A stretch of DNA of 21,220 nt, from the NCBI GenBank assembly GCA_032718475.1, contig JAUCBJ010008527.1, forward strand, positions 1-21,220, read 5' to 3'. The DNA comes from Nemertoderma westbladi. Its lineage: Eukaryota; Xenacoelomorpha; Nemertodermatida; Nemertodermatidae. The position numbers and the translations under genes were made by a program. The notes under the pieces were generated by a model. The model saw only the letters and a list, made by a program, of their open reading frames with translations. It was not told the origin of the DNA and searched no databases. This document shows, piece after piece, positions 1-9,908 of this stretch (position 1 is the first letter of the stretch; every line of letters starts with the position of its first letter).

Positions 1-432
1 TACTACCGGAATACTCGGTCAAACCTCCTCATTCCTTAGTTGGACCTCAGACCTGCGATCCTGGTGGTGTCGCGGATCCTCGCGGACGGTATTCACTGTT
101 CAAGATCTAGTGCTACCCTAACAATTAATCGGTAACACTCCGACAGTGATTTCTAGCTAGCCGCCCATCTTACCTAGCTGGATTATGACGCAGACACCTA
201 ATATCACTATCCAACCGTATGGTCGTCCCGTTTAACGCGATACAACCCTTCATCAAGGTGAAGGAGAGCGTTGTACGAAACGAGTTAAACGCTATTCTAT
301 AAAGATCAAAAAAGAAACCTGCGTTTGTTCAGATAAACGTAAGTTATAACAGTAAGTCCAATCGATAAACGAATTGGCCTTATCTCAGTTCGATTGGGAA
401 ATCTCGAATCTCTAAGAAGATATCAAGCTTAG
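1..432. other. No identifiable gene; window edge
   Basis: This is moderately GC-rich sequence compared with what follows. Short open stretches exist on the plus strand near the left edge (for example to a stop near 109-111), but none is long or recognisable. It may be intron or exon sequence of a gene extending out of the window, since 433-682 looks coding-like. I see no RNA gene, repeat array or clear splice pair here. Confidence 0.3.
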
Positions 433-682
433 AAAACCCTATTCTCTGCGAGAGTTTTGGATGAACGTATCCAGCTACGAGCGGAGGAAAATCAGCTCGA
501 GGAGAAGCATATCGAAACGGCGGATACCCCGACCATAATCCTACACCTTCTGATGCAATCATATTGCACCCTTCACACAGGATTTATATAGCCCTCCTAG
601 TAAAGTGGCTCCCCCCAAAGAGAAAAGGACTCTTGCTAGCCTCAAGAAACTGCGTAAACGCCGTCTGCGTAAGAAAGACTAA
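433..682 (+). other. Coding-like tract: possible 3' end of a gene, frame-shifted
   Basis: Two abutting plus-strand frames look coding. The first is open from an AG at 431-432 to a TAG at 589-591 and reads as a charged, coiled-coil-like stretch (VLDERIQLRAEENQLEEKH), with few stop-prone or AT-biased codons. The second runs from about 581 to a TAA at 680-682 and ends in a strongly basic tail (LKKLRKRRLRKKD) that resembles a nuclear or nucleolar localisation signal. The frames differ by one base and no GT donor lies between about 470 and 599, so an ordinary intron cannot join them. Possible explanations: one frame is the true terminal exon (acceptor at 431-432, 579-580 or 599-600) and the other is chance, or this is an old gene copy with a single indel. 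I do not recognise the protein family. Confidence 0.3.
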
Positions 683-1838
683 CTGTTTAGAGTATCTTTA
701 TATTTTAGAAACTGTGATTTGTTATATTTTATAGACTTAAATCCCATTTTCTGGGAGCGGTGTAAAAGCTTTTGCGTCATTAACCGGTTATTTTCCCTTA
801 AAGTACTCTGTAGTTGGTTTGCCAGGCATAAAAAGGCCGTGTCCTTGCTGTACTGGTGTTTTAGAGGACATAAAAGTCATTTCTTCTGTATTTGAACTGT
901 ATTTGTACTTTAGAGGACATAATCTGCAATTTCATGACGTAAAAAGCTCGATACTCTTGAAAACAGTGTCGCTACCATGACGACGGCTAACGGCTGATAT
1001 TGCCACGTTGCAGCTTTCTGTATCTGCCAATAGGATTTGAGTTGGCTTTGATTTTGACCTATCACAGAGCTACTGAACTGAATTTTCCTATCTCAATGCT
1101 CATCCTCTGTGTTGGACGGGAGCTTCGTGGAATAAGGGTAGCTGGTATTCTTGTAGTTATTCTTATCAGTGTTGTTGGTGATTCTAAGCCAGGAAGAACG
1201 GCTTTAGAGTATTTTGTGCTTTTATGCTTTAGCCTTACACTAGTAGGCTTAATTATAAGGACATATATCCGTTATCTGCATACTGCAGTACTGCATACAC
1301 TGCATACTGTGTAACACTGTGCATACTTTTATATTGTTATACTGCTATTTACTGTCAGTTCTTCATAATATGGTTGATGAATTATTATATTTGGAATAAC
1401 GACAAATAACCCCGAAAACCCAATATTCTTGATATACCGAAGGTAAGAGAGAAAGGTTACAGATAAATGATTGCGACCTATGTTGAGTGGTTTGAAGTGA
1501 ATCTAATGTTATTTGATAGACCCTACATGATTCGGTCCGTGTTCCTTTTATATGTGACTAAAATCAGTGAAGATTGGCAGATTAGTGTGCAGTATTGTGC
1601 AGCATTGTGTACGAGTGAGTCTGTTAAAGAAGCATTTCCTAAAGAATGCGCCATATATGTGAATTATAATTAAGCCATATCGTTGTGAGTAGTTTAAGTC
1701 ATAACTCTGTTTATATAAATAAAGCGCCACGTCCTAAAGGAACTGTTAATATTCCCGAAGGTGAATAATATTGTCAGAGATTATATAATACTGTCAGTCG
1801 AATAATACATTAGGCTTACATAGCAATAAAATTAAACC
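683..1838. other. AT-rich stretch without a supported gene
   Basis: No convincing coding region. It holds a 14-bp direct repeat TTTAGAGGACATAA at 860-873 and 909-922, a TGCATAC-rich patch at about 1276-1326 and a TAATAYTGTCAG pair at about 1765-1797. An AATAAA at 1718-1723 could be a poly(A) signal if the coding-like tract ending at 682 belongs to a real gene, which would imply a 3' UTR of about 1 kb. Short open frames at 1000-1314 (no ATG start, hydrophobic) and 1467-1673 have no recognisable product. Confidence 0.3.
860..922. repeat. 14-bp direct repeat pair
   Basis: TTTAGAGGACATAA occurs at 860-873 and again at 909-922, 49 bp apart. The bases just before each copy are also similar (GT-rich and T-rich). 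It is probably a small local duplication with no function I can infer. Confidence 0.6.
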
Positions 1839-1900
1839 GTCGAACCCAATCTCCCGGGAATATCCAGCGGGTGAATGATCGCGCACAGATTGGTTTCGAC
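1839..1900. repeat. Inverted repeat (hairpin) with 14-bp arms
   Basis: GTCGAACCCAATCT at 1839-1852 pairs with AGATTGGTTTCGAC at 1887-1900, with one mismatch in 14 and a 34-nt spacer. The arms are GC-richer than the surroundings. This could be the core of a small transposon-derived palindrome. I see no coding link. Confidence 0.6.
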
Positions 1901-2029
1901 TAGTGTAGTGAATCAAATACTTGTCATAGGCTAAAAAGCGATTTAATATCTAGAAGACATCTTAATTTGGCGGGTTAAACTGCCAAAGGTCTGAAAGCGC
2001 GAACAGCTTGCAAATCCAATAATAAAGAG

Positions 2030-2413
2030 TTAATTGTATTTTATTTATTTATCAAGCACGTTAAGTAAAAACCTTACCGGTAGGTATGTCAGTGCCAAAG
2101 TATGTAAAAAACTAAAAAGCAACAAGACCTAGACGTTGCATGCAATCAGTGATCAGCTGACGGCAGCCAGCTGATCGGTAGGTTTCGCCCCGAAACTGAA
2201 GGCATTATCAGGAGGCCAAGCCAGGAAATGTAGAGAGAGATTCCCAAAGGGGGACGGAACAGGTAATGAAATGAAGATATGTCTGTACTGTAACTAACCA
2301 CTGGGAAGCAGCACCGTAAACTTGCGCCAATCATGTTTTTGGTTGTTGATAACCGGTTTGCATATTTTACTTAACGCTGTAACGTGCTTGATAAATAAAT
2401 AAAATACAATTAA
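2030..2413. mobile_element. MITE-like element with perfect 34-bp terminal inverted repeats
   Basis: The 34 bases at 2030-2063 (beginning TTAATTGTATTTTATTTATT) are the exact reverse complement of 2380-2413. The similarity continues inward after an 8-bp offset in the right arm (TTAAGTAAAA at 2061-2070, TTTTACTTAA at 2365-2374). The whole unit is 384 bp with no coding capacity, as expected for a miniature inverted-repeat transposable element. Both outer edges are TTAA (2030-2033, 2410-2413). This may be a TTAA target duplication, as used by piggyBac-type elements, but the inner ends do not start with the usual CC, so the family is unresolved. A TA or TWA duplication is an alternative. A second 9-bp hairpin lies inside at 2151-2176 (GATCAGCTG / CAGCTGATC). 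The perfect arms suggest a young insertion or selection by a transposase. Confidence 0.8.
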
Positions 2414-2984
2414 TTATGCATAAATTAACATAATTATCGAGGACAAGTGACGAAACAGTAGAAACACGATTTCTCCTTTTAGTTCTCGATGGGTTTTCAA
2501 AATTATTTTTATGTTTGATGATAATTAATTATACCCACCTCAAAATGAACGAGCATAATTTTTATTGACCTCGCAGTTTTTGAATTATAAAAAATTCAGA
2601 ATATTTGGGAAAAAGGCAACATAACTCTTTTCTAAATTTTTTTTTTAATTCTGTTCGTTCATTTTATCGGACAGTTTCTGAGCATTCCAAAAAAAAACAG
2701 ATTAAAATCGGTTCACAAATGGCTGATAAATCGTGTTTCCAATTTTTATTTTATGTTCAAAAAATAGTTTTCAGTAAAATCAATTTAAAGTTCCGTTTAA
2801 AGTTCCATAACACCAATAATAATTCAAACCTTTAGTAATAATGGAATTTTCCTAAATTTTCTTTCTGTAGTGTTTTTTTAACAATCTTTGGTGCCAAATT
2901 TGTACCTAATAAAATTAACCAACAAAACCAATTTGCAACATGCGAAAATTGATTATAACAATATTTATCAGGATGAAAGAAACG
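2414..2984. other. AT-rich intergenic sequence
   Basis: Very AT-rich, with homopolymer A and T runs near 2590-2700. Open frames here (2605-2835 plus, 2832-3023 minus) are lysine-, asparagine- and phenylalanine-rich, as translated AT-rich noncoding DNA usually is. Nothing else is recognisable. Confidence 0.5.
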
Positions 2985-3194
2985 CTTCGCGCAGCACGAG
3001 AAAACAAGTGAAGCTTTTCCCACTCTGGAATAAAACTCAAATTTCCATATTTAAGTTTTAACAATATATTGAGATATATATATTGGAGATAAATCGCAAT
3101 TTTGATTCTCCCGTCTATGTTTTCAAGTAATATATTACTTTTTCTTAATTTATGTATTTAATTAGGATGGTTAAAATGACCCTTCGCGCAGCAC
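2985..3194. repeat. 13-bp GC-rich direct repeat CTTCGCGCAGCAC, two copies
   Basis: CTTCGCGCAGCAC occurs at 2985-2997 and at 3182-3194, each preceded within about 20 bp by AGGATG and followed by RAG. GC-rich identical blocks in AT-rich surroundings suggest shared ends of a dispersed repeat. The second copy sits where the 3' end of the minus-strand SINE-like sequence headed at about 3680 could lie, and the first may be a truncated second copy. This is inference only. Confidence 0.5.
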
Positions 3195-3603
3195 AAGTCT
3201 CTGACCAACGGTTTGTCTGTTAAAATATAAAAAAAGCATTCCACGTATTTTGCTAACATGGCAATTCCTGGATGGTGATTTCATTTCTACTGACAGTTTT
3301 CTCGTTTGATGGCATCGAAACAACATATTTGTTTGTCTGACTGTCAGATATATTTTGACAGACTGACTGACATCCATAAGGACAGACACGATGTCGGCAA
3401 ATGTAAAAAACTGACTTCGGAAATGAAACCTCTGACCAAGAAAACCCTTCGAACGGAAATATTCTCTCTTGGCTATTACCTGTAACGAAATGCAGGATGG
3501 ACATTGGACACCACACGATTTCCCAACGTGGAACAACCAATGTAGTTACTATATCCAACCCTTTACTTTACTCATCTATATCGCTGGGTTGGCAGACTAA
3601 ATT
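3195..3603 (-). mobile_element. Possible body of a SINE-like or other dispersed repeat
   Basis: This lies directly downstream (minus strand) of the tRNA-like segment at 3617-3688 and ends near the GC-rich repeat at 3182-3194. Two overlapping minus-strand open frames (3171-3536 and 3253-3558) cover the same bases without any recognisable domain, as expected for a noncoding repeat. A CTGACTGTCAG/GACAGACTGAC-rich patch at about 3338-3370 gives partial self-complementarity. I infer repeat origin from context. A genome-wide copy-number search would settle it. Confidence 0.3.
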
Positions 3604-3701
3604 GTAACTAGTTCGGCACGTCATCGAACCCGGGACCTCTCAGCTAGAAGAAATGCGAGTGGCCACTCCACCACCTAGCCATTACGAGGTAACTAGTCCG
3701 G
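3604..3701 (-). mobile_element. tRNA-derived segment (SINE head or tRNA pseudogene) flanked by 13-bp direct repeats
   Basis: On the minus strand, TGGTGGAGTGG (plus 3663-3673) fits the RNA polymerase III box A consensus, and GGTTCGATGAC (plus 3620-3630) resembles box B with two deviations. The boxes are 32 nt apart, a normal tRNA spacing. The region before box B (GAGAGGTCCCGGGTTCGA) is typical of tRNA-derived SINE heads. The T-arm does not pair well, so this is not a functional tRNA. The 72-bp tRNA-sized core (3617-3688) is flanked by GTAACTAGTTCGG (3604-3616) and GTAACTAGTCCGG (3689-3701). These match at 12 of 13 bases and look like a target-site duplication. Confidence 0.65.
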
Positions 3702-3785
3702 TAATGAGACCAAACTTGGTACACATGTAGTCTATAAAGTTTAGAAATTCTATACACAGACAGACTTATATAATTCATCTGTCGA

Positions 3786-3798
3786 CCGCTAGGGGGCG
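3786..3798 (+). promoter_or_regulatory. CTCF-like motif
   Basis: CCGCTAGGGGGCG closely matches the core of the vertebrate and insect CTCF binding consensus (CCRSYAGGGGGCG). It stands out in AT-rich sequence. Such sequences are also spread by repeats, so occupancy is unknown. Confidence 0.35.
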
Positions 3799-4004
3799 AA
3801 TGACTAGGTCAATTAATGGACATCTACGGAAAGGCTCATCTGTACTTACGTGTGCGCGAAGGCCCCACGTATGTGTTAACTGATAAAGTTACAATAATGT
3901 GTAAAGTTATTAATAAGCAATATTTATTTATTGACTATATTTCAAACTAGATTATAATAATATACTACATTATATTGAAGTATTTGTGATTGATACATGC
4001 TGCT
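3799..4004. other. AT-rich intergenic sequence
   Basis: No gene or repeat recognised. AT-rich tract TATTTATTTATTG and similar at about 3920-3985. Confidence 0.5.
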
Positions 4005-5045
4005 GAACCTGACCTACACTGCCGTTTTAAGGCCGTCTATCGGTTAAGGCCGTCTGCCGTCTATCTCAAAATTTTTGAAATTTTTTTTATTGTACAGACC
4101 GGCCTAATTTAAGGCGCTCTTCCAAATGAAACCAAGAAATACCATGGTTTATATGCAAGAAAGTCATTTTTTGCTGTCATTTAAAGGTAAAACACCCTAC
4201 ATCTAAAATCTGGTACATAGGGTATTTTGTATAGGGTCTTGTATTCAGTTTACCTTACATTTTAAAGGTAGGGTGTTTTTCCTTAGAAAAACTTATAATA
4301 GTGTTATTTCCAAGATAATTCCAAGAAATATAATTGGTTTTTGGAATTCGTTAGTTAAAGTGCGATGGTGAACTGAACATGTAAATAATGAAGGACTTGC
4401 ACTAGAAGGCAAAGTAGACTGAGTTTGATTTTGGCGGACTAGGTTTTGGAAAACTGGTCACATGATTATACAGTAGCTAGCTAGAATATTTCTAAAAAAT
4501 TTACGGGCAAATATGTAAATATAATCGATTGCCCAGAGTTTAGTTTGAGTACTTTATTCATGGAATGGTAACCATGATGACGTTACCAGGCAACCAATTA
4601 TACAGAAATTATCAGCTGTTTATCTCATGTTATTGAATTATAATTTGCATTATTTACCAAAACCCAACCCTTAACTACAAAATTCCAATTATAATTTCCA
4701 CCCTGCAATATTATTATTTGAAGATATTTAACTATTTGATACCAATCAGCCCTATATCAGCTTTCAGTTTCATTTGTCGCCAACATTTTCGAGGCAAAAC
4801 ACCCTATAAAATCATTTCAGCATTTTTTAAGCTCCCAAATTACAAAAGTTGTGCATCTCGCATTTGAAATTCTAAATTAGTATATTTGGGTGACTTGCAG
4901 TTCAAATTCTGGTATCCAAGCAGCTGTATAACATACGTACTTGTAGAAGAAAACGCGTTTCGTTAAATTATGCAAAACACGATTTTTGGAGATAGGGTAT
5001 TTTGCCTTAAGACGGCAGTAACAGTTCACTATACTGTAGGTCAGT
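4005..5045. mobile_element. About 1-kb foldback-like nonautonomous element (degenerate)
   Basis: Imperfect terminal inverted repeats are visible. CTGCCGTTTTAAGGC at 4019-4033 pairs with GCCTTAAGACGGCAG at 5004-5018 (14 of 15). GACCTACA at 4011-4018 pairs with TGTAGGTC at 5035-5042, with about 16 extra bases between the two right-hand blocks. Nested inside are further inverted copies of an AAAAYACCCTAT motif: 4189-4200 against 4268-4279 (12 of 12), and 4795-4807 against 4992-5004 (12 of 13). A 12-bp direct repeat TTAAGGCCGTCT lies at 4027-4038 and 4044-4055. No transposase frame is present. The outer limits are approximate and no target duplication was identified. Confidence 0.5.
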
Positions 5046-5635
5046 TTAGGTCACTATGAAAAATTCCCTGTTGTTTGAATAGAAGCAACGAGAAATGAAT
5101 TCATTCCAGGCACACCTTATTTCACCTCACTTTGGTTAACATTTTTCAAACTTAAATAATTTCTTAATTAATACTTTATAAGCCTAAGTTAATATAATTA
5201 TATTAGAAAAAGTTTTCAGTAATTTATCAAATATAGGTAATGTAATTCATATACTTGTATTCGTACAAACAGATACCTGCTTGGGTACGGGACTACTAAA
5301 ATATGCATATATTTATCTTACAACAAAATCGTACAACAGACCATCGCACGATTGACAAATCATAACAGAAATGTCTGTAAAAAATTATCCTGGCAGACGC
5401 GGCAAAACAAAAATAAATCATGTTAACAAAAAAAGTATGGGAAAATAATTTTATATGTTTTAAAAATATAGAATATTTCTGTAAAAGTTATAAAAGTATG
5501 TGACAGTGGGATTGCAAACAAGTTTTTCGGTCAAAATATTTACATAAACAATAATTCCAATGGGGTTGGAACTAAATGGCTTCCTGAAATTGGCAATTTT
5601 TTTATTTTACACAAAAAAACATAACAAATCACAAA
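5046..5635. other. AT-rich intergenic sequence left of the tandem array
   Basis: No gene, RNA or repeat recognised. The transition into the array is abrupt, at about 5636. Confidence 0.5.
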
Positions 5636-6454
5636 ATGTAATACGTAATACAACAGTATGTAATACGTAATACAACAGCATGTAATACGTAATACAACAG
5701 AATGTAATACGTATTACAACAGTATGTAATACGTAATACAACAGCATGTAATACGTAATACAACAGTATGTAATACGTAATACAACAGCATGTAATACGT
5801 AATACAACAGTATGTAATACGTATTACAACAGTATGTAATACGTAATACAACAGCATGTAATACGTAATACAACAGTATGTAATACGTATTACAACAGTA
5901 TGTAATACGTAATACAACAGTATGTAATACATAATACAACAGTATGTAATACGTAATACAACAGTATGAAATACGTAATACAACAGTATGTAATACGTAA
6001 TACAACAGTATGTAATACGTAATACAACAGCATGTAATACGTAATACAACAGTATGTAATACGTAATACAACAGTATGTAATACATAATACAACAGTATG
6101 TAATACGTAATACAACAGTATGAAATACGTAATACAACAGTATGTAATACGTAATACAACAGCATGTAATACGTAATACAACAGTATGTAATACGTAATA
6201 CAACAGTATGTAATACATAATACAACAGTATGTAATACGTAATACAACAGTATGTAATACGTAATACAACAGTATGTAATACGTATATAATACAACAGCA
6301 TGTAGTACGTAATACAACAGTATGTAATACGTAATACAACAGTATGTAATACGTAATACAACAGCATGTAATACGTAATACAACAGCATGTAATACGTAA
6401 TACAACAGTATGTAATACGTATTACAACAGTATGTAATACGTAATGCAACAGTA

Positions 6455-7000
6455 TGTAATACATAATACAACAGTATGTAATACGTAATACAACAGTATG
6501 TAATACGTAATACAACAGTATGTAATACGTATATAATACAACAGCATGTAGTACGTAATACAACAGTATGTAATACGTAATACAACAGTATGTAATACGT
6601 AATACAACAGCATGTAATACGTAATACAACAGTATGTAATACGTAATACAACAGCATGTAATACGTAATACAACAATATGTAATACGTAATACAACAGTA
6701 TGTAATACGTAATACAACAGTATGTAATACGTAATACAACAGTATGTAATACGTAATACAACAGAATGTAATACGTAATACAACAGTATGTAATACGAAA
6801 TACAACAGTATGTAATGTAATACGTAATACAACAGCATGTAATACGTAATACAACAGTATGTAATGTAATACGTAATACAACAGCATGTAATACGTAATA
6901 CAACAGTATGTAATGTAATACGTAATACAACAGCATGTAATACGTAATACAACAGTATGTAATGTAATACGTAATACAACAGCATGTAATACGTAATACA
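6455..7000. repeat. Internal duplication in the array, copy 1 (offset 982 bp)
   Basis: Rare variants recur in identical order and spacing at +982 bp: ACATAA (6461 and 7443), GTATATAATAC (6529 and 7511), CAACAATATG (6671 and 7653), ACGAAATAC (6796 and 7778), and the first 27-bp units (6808 and 7790). The matching segment is about 545 bp long and then diverges. Confidence 0.85.
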
Positions 7001-7030
7001 ACAGTATGTAATGTAATACGTAATACAACA
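6808..7030. repeat. 49-bp dimer zone of the array
   Basis: Alternating 27-bp (extra GTAAT) and 22-bp (CAGCATG) units give a 49-bp period. The diagnostic GTATGTAATGTAATAC starts at 6808, 6857, 6906, 6955 and 7004, exactly 49 bp apart. Similar dimers recur up to about 8770 and are nearly absent from 8770 to 12780. Confidence 0.9.
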
Positions 7031-7436
7031 GCATGTAATACATAATACAACAGTATGTAATACGTAATACAACAGTATGTAATACGTAATACAACAGTAT
7101 GTAATACGTATATAATACAACAGCATGTAGTACGTAATACAACAGTATGTAATACGTAATACAACAGCATGTAATACGTAATACAACAGTATGTAATGTA
7201 ATACGTAATACAACAGCATGTAATACGTAATACAACAGTATGTAATGTAATACGTAATACAACAGCATGTAATACGTAATACAACAGTATGTAATGTAAT
7301 ACGTAATACAACAGCATGTAATACGTAATACAACAGCATGTAATACGTAATACAACAGTATGTAATGTAATACGTAATACAACAGCATGTAATACGTAAT
7401 ACAACAGTATGTAATGTAATACGTAATACAACAGCA

Positions 7437-7982
7437 TGTAATACATAATACAACAGTATGTAATACGTAATACAACAGTATGTAATACGTAATACAACAG
7501 TATGTAATACGTATATAATACAACAGCATGTAGTACGTAATACAACAGTATGTAATACGTAATACAACAGTATGTAATACGTAATACAACAGCATGTAAT
7601 ACGTAATACAACAGTATGTAATACGTAATACAACAGCATGTAATACGTAATACAACAATATGTAATACGTAATACAACAGTATGTAATACGTAATACAAC
7701 AGTATGTAATACGTAATACAACAGTATGTAATACGTAATACAACAGAATGTAATACGTAATACAACAGTATGTAATACGAAATACAACAGTATGTAATGT
7801 AATACGTAATACAACAGCATGTAATACGTAATACAACAGTATGTAATGTAATACGTAATACAACAGCATGTAATACGTAATACAACAGTATGTAATGTAA
7901 TACGTAATACAACAGCATGTAATACGTAATACAACAGTATGTAATGTAATACGTAATACAACAGCATGTAATACGTAATACA
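7437..7982. repeat. Internal duplication in the array, copy 2 (offset 982 bp)
   Basis: Second copy of the segment at 6455-7000. The match ends when the expected fifth 27-bp unit at 7986 is a plain 22-bp unit. Confidence 0.85.
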
Positions 7983-9191
7983 ACAGTATGTAATACGTAA
8001 TACAACAGCATGTAATACGTAATACAACAGTATGTAATGTAATACGTAATACAACAGCATGTAATACGTAATACAACAGTATGTAATGTAATACGTAATA
8101 CAACAGCATGTAATACGTAATACAACAGTATGTAATACGTAATACAACAGTATGTAATACGTAATACAACAGTATGTAATACGAAATACAACAGTATGTA
8201 ATGTAATACGTAATACAACAGTATGTAATACGTAATACAACAGTATGTAATACGTAATACAACAGTATGTAATACGTAATACAACAGCATGTAATACGCA
8301 ATACAACAGAATGTAATACGTATTACAACAGAATGTAAAACGTAATACAACAGTATGTAATGTAATACGTAATACAACAGCATGTAATACGTAATACAAC
8401 AGTATGTAATGTAATACGTAATACAACAGCATGTAATACGTAATACAACAGTATGTAATGTAATACGTAATACAACAGCATGTAATACGTAATACAACAG
8501 TATTTAATACGTAATACAACAGTATGTAATGTAATACGTAATACAACAGCATGTAATACGTAATACAACAGTATGTAATGTAATACGTAATACAACAGCA
8601 TGTAATACGCAATACAACAGTATGTAATGTAATACGTAATACAACAGCATGTAATACGTAATACAACAGTATGTAATGTAATACGTAATACAACAGCATG
8701 TAATACGTAATACAACAGTATGTAATACGTAATACAACAGCATGTAATACGTTATACAACAGTATGTAATGTAATGGTAATACAACAGCATGTAATACGT
8801 AATACAACAGTATGTAATACGTAATACAACAGCATGTAATACGTAATACAACAGTATGTAATACGTAATACAACAGTATGTAATACGTAATACAACTGCA
8901 TGTAATACGTAATACAACAGTATGTAATACGTAATACAACAGCATGTAATACGTAATACAACAGAATGTAATACGTAATACAACAGTATGTAATACGTAA
9001 TACAACAGTATGTAATACGTAATACAACAGTATGTAATACGTATATAATACAACAGCATGTAGTACGTAATACAACAGTATGTAATACGTAATACAACAG
9101 TATGTAATACGTATATAATACAACAGTATGTAATACGTAATACAACAGCATGTAATACGTAATACAACAGAATGTAATACGTAATACAACA

Positions 9192-9908
9192 GTTTGTAAT
9201 ACGTAATACAACAGCATGTAATACGTAATACAACAGCATGTAATACGTAATACAACAGTATGTAATGCGTAATACAACAGTATGTAATACGTAATACAAC
9301 AGTATGTAATACGTAATACAACAGAATGTAATACGTAATACAACAGTATGTAATACGTAATACAACAGTATGTAATACGTATATAATACAACAGTATGTA
9401 ATACGTAATACAACAGCATGTAATACGTAATACAACAGAATGTAATACGTAATACAACAGTTTGTAATACGTAATACAACAGCATGTAATACGTAATACA
9501 ACAGCATGTAATACGTAATACAACAGTATGTAATACGTAATACAACAGAATGTAATACGTAATACAACAGTATGTAATACGTAATACAACAGCATGTAGT
9601 ACGTAATACAACAGTATGTAATACGTAATACAACAGTATGTAATACGTATATAATACAACAGTATGTAATACGTAATACAACAGCATGTAATACGTAATA
9701 CAACAGAATGTAATACGTAATACAACAGTTTGTAATACGTAATACAACAGCATGTAATACGTAATACAACAGCATGTAGTACGTAATACAACAGTATGTA
9801 ATACGTAATACAACAGTATGTAATACGTATATAATACAACAGTATGTAATACGTAATACAACAGCATGTAATACGTAATACAACAGAATGTAATACGTAA
9901 TACAACAG
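9192..9908. repeat. 268-bp higher-order repeat of the array
   Basis: The rare CAGTTTG unit recurs with its G at 9192, 9460, 9728 and 9908. The first two intervals are exactly 268 bp (eleven 22-bp units plus one 26-bp unit). The third is 180 bp and lacks four units. Unit order is largely shared between intervals, with local rearrangement of units 4-7. Further CAGTTTG units follow to about 12094 at varying multiples of 22 bp, with or without 4 extra bp. Confidence 0.85.

Noticed and set aside
380-562. 60-codon minus-strand frame
   Set aside because: It is antisense to the coding-like plus-strand frame at 433-588 and has no recognisable product.
1000-1314. 104-codon plus-strand hydrophobic frame with a GDSKPGRT stretch faintly like a 2A or LINE peptide
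   Set aside because: It starts at TTG, lacks the NPGP core of 2A sequences, and no reverse transcriptase or endonuclease follows.
1467-1673. 68-codon plus-strand frame with ATG start
   Set aside because: Short, no recognisable motif, and embedded in AT-rich repeat-like DNA.
2605-3023. Short open frames on both strands
   Set aside because: Their composition (Lys, Asn, Phe, Ser) is that of translated AT-rich noncoding sequence.
3171-3558. Two overlapping minus-strand frames of 121 and 101 codons
   Set aside because: They share the same bases in different frames, have no domain, and lie in a region that looks like a SINE-like dispersed repeat.
3617-3688. Functional tRNA gene
   Set aside because: Box B deviates from consensus and the T-arm and acceptor stems do not pair, so it is tRNA-derived rather than a working tRNA.
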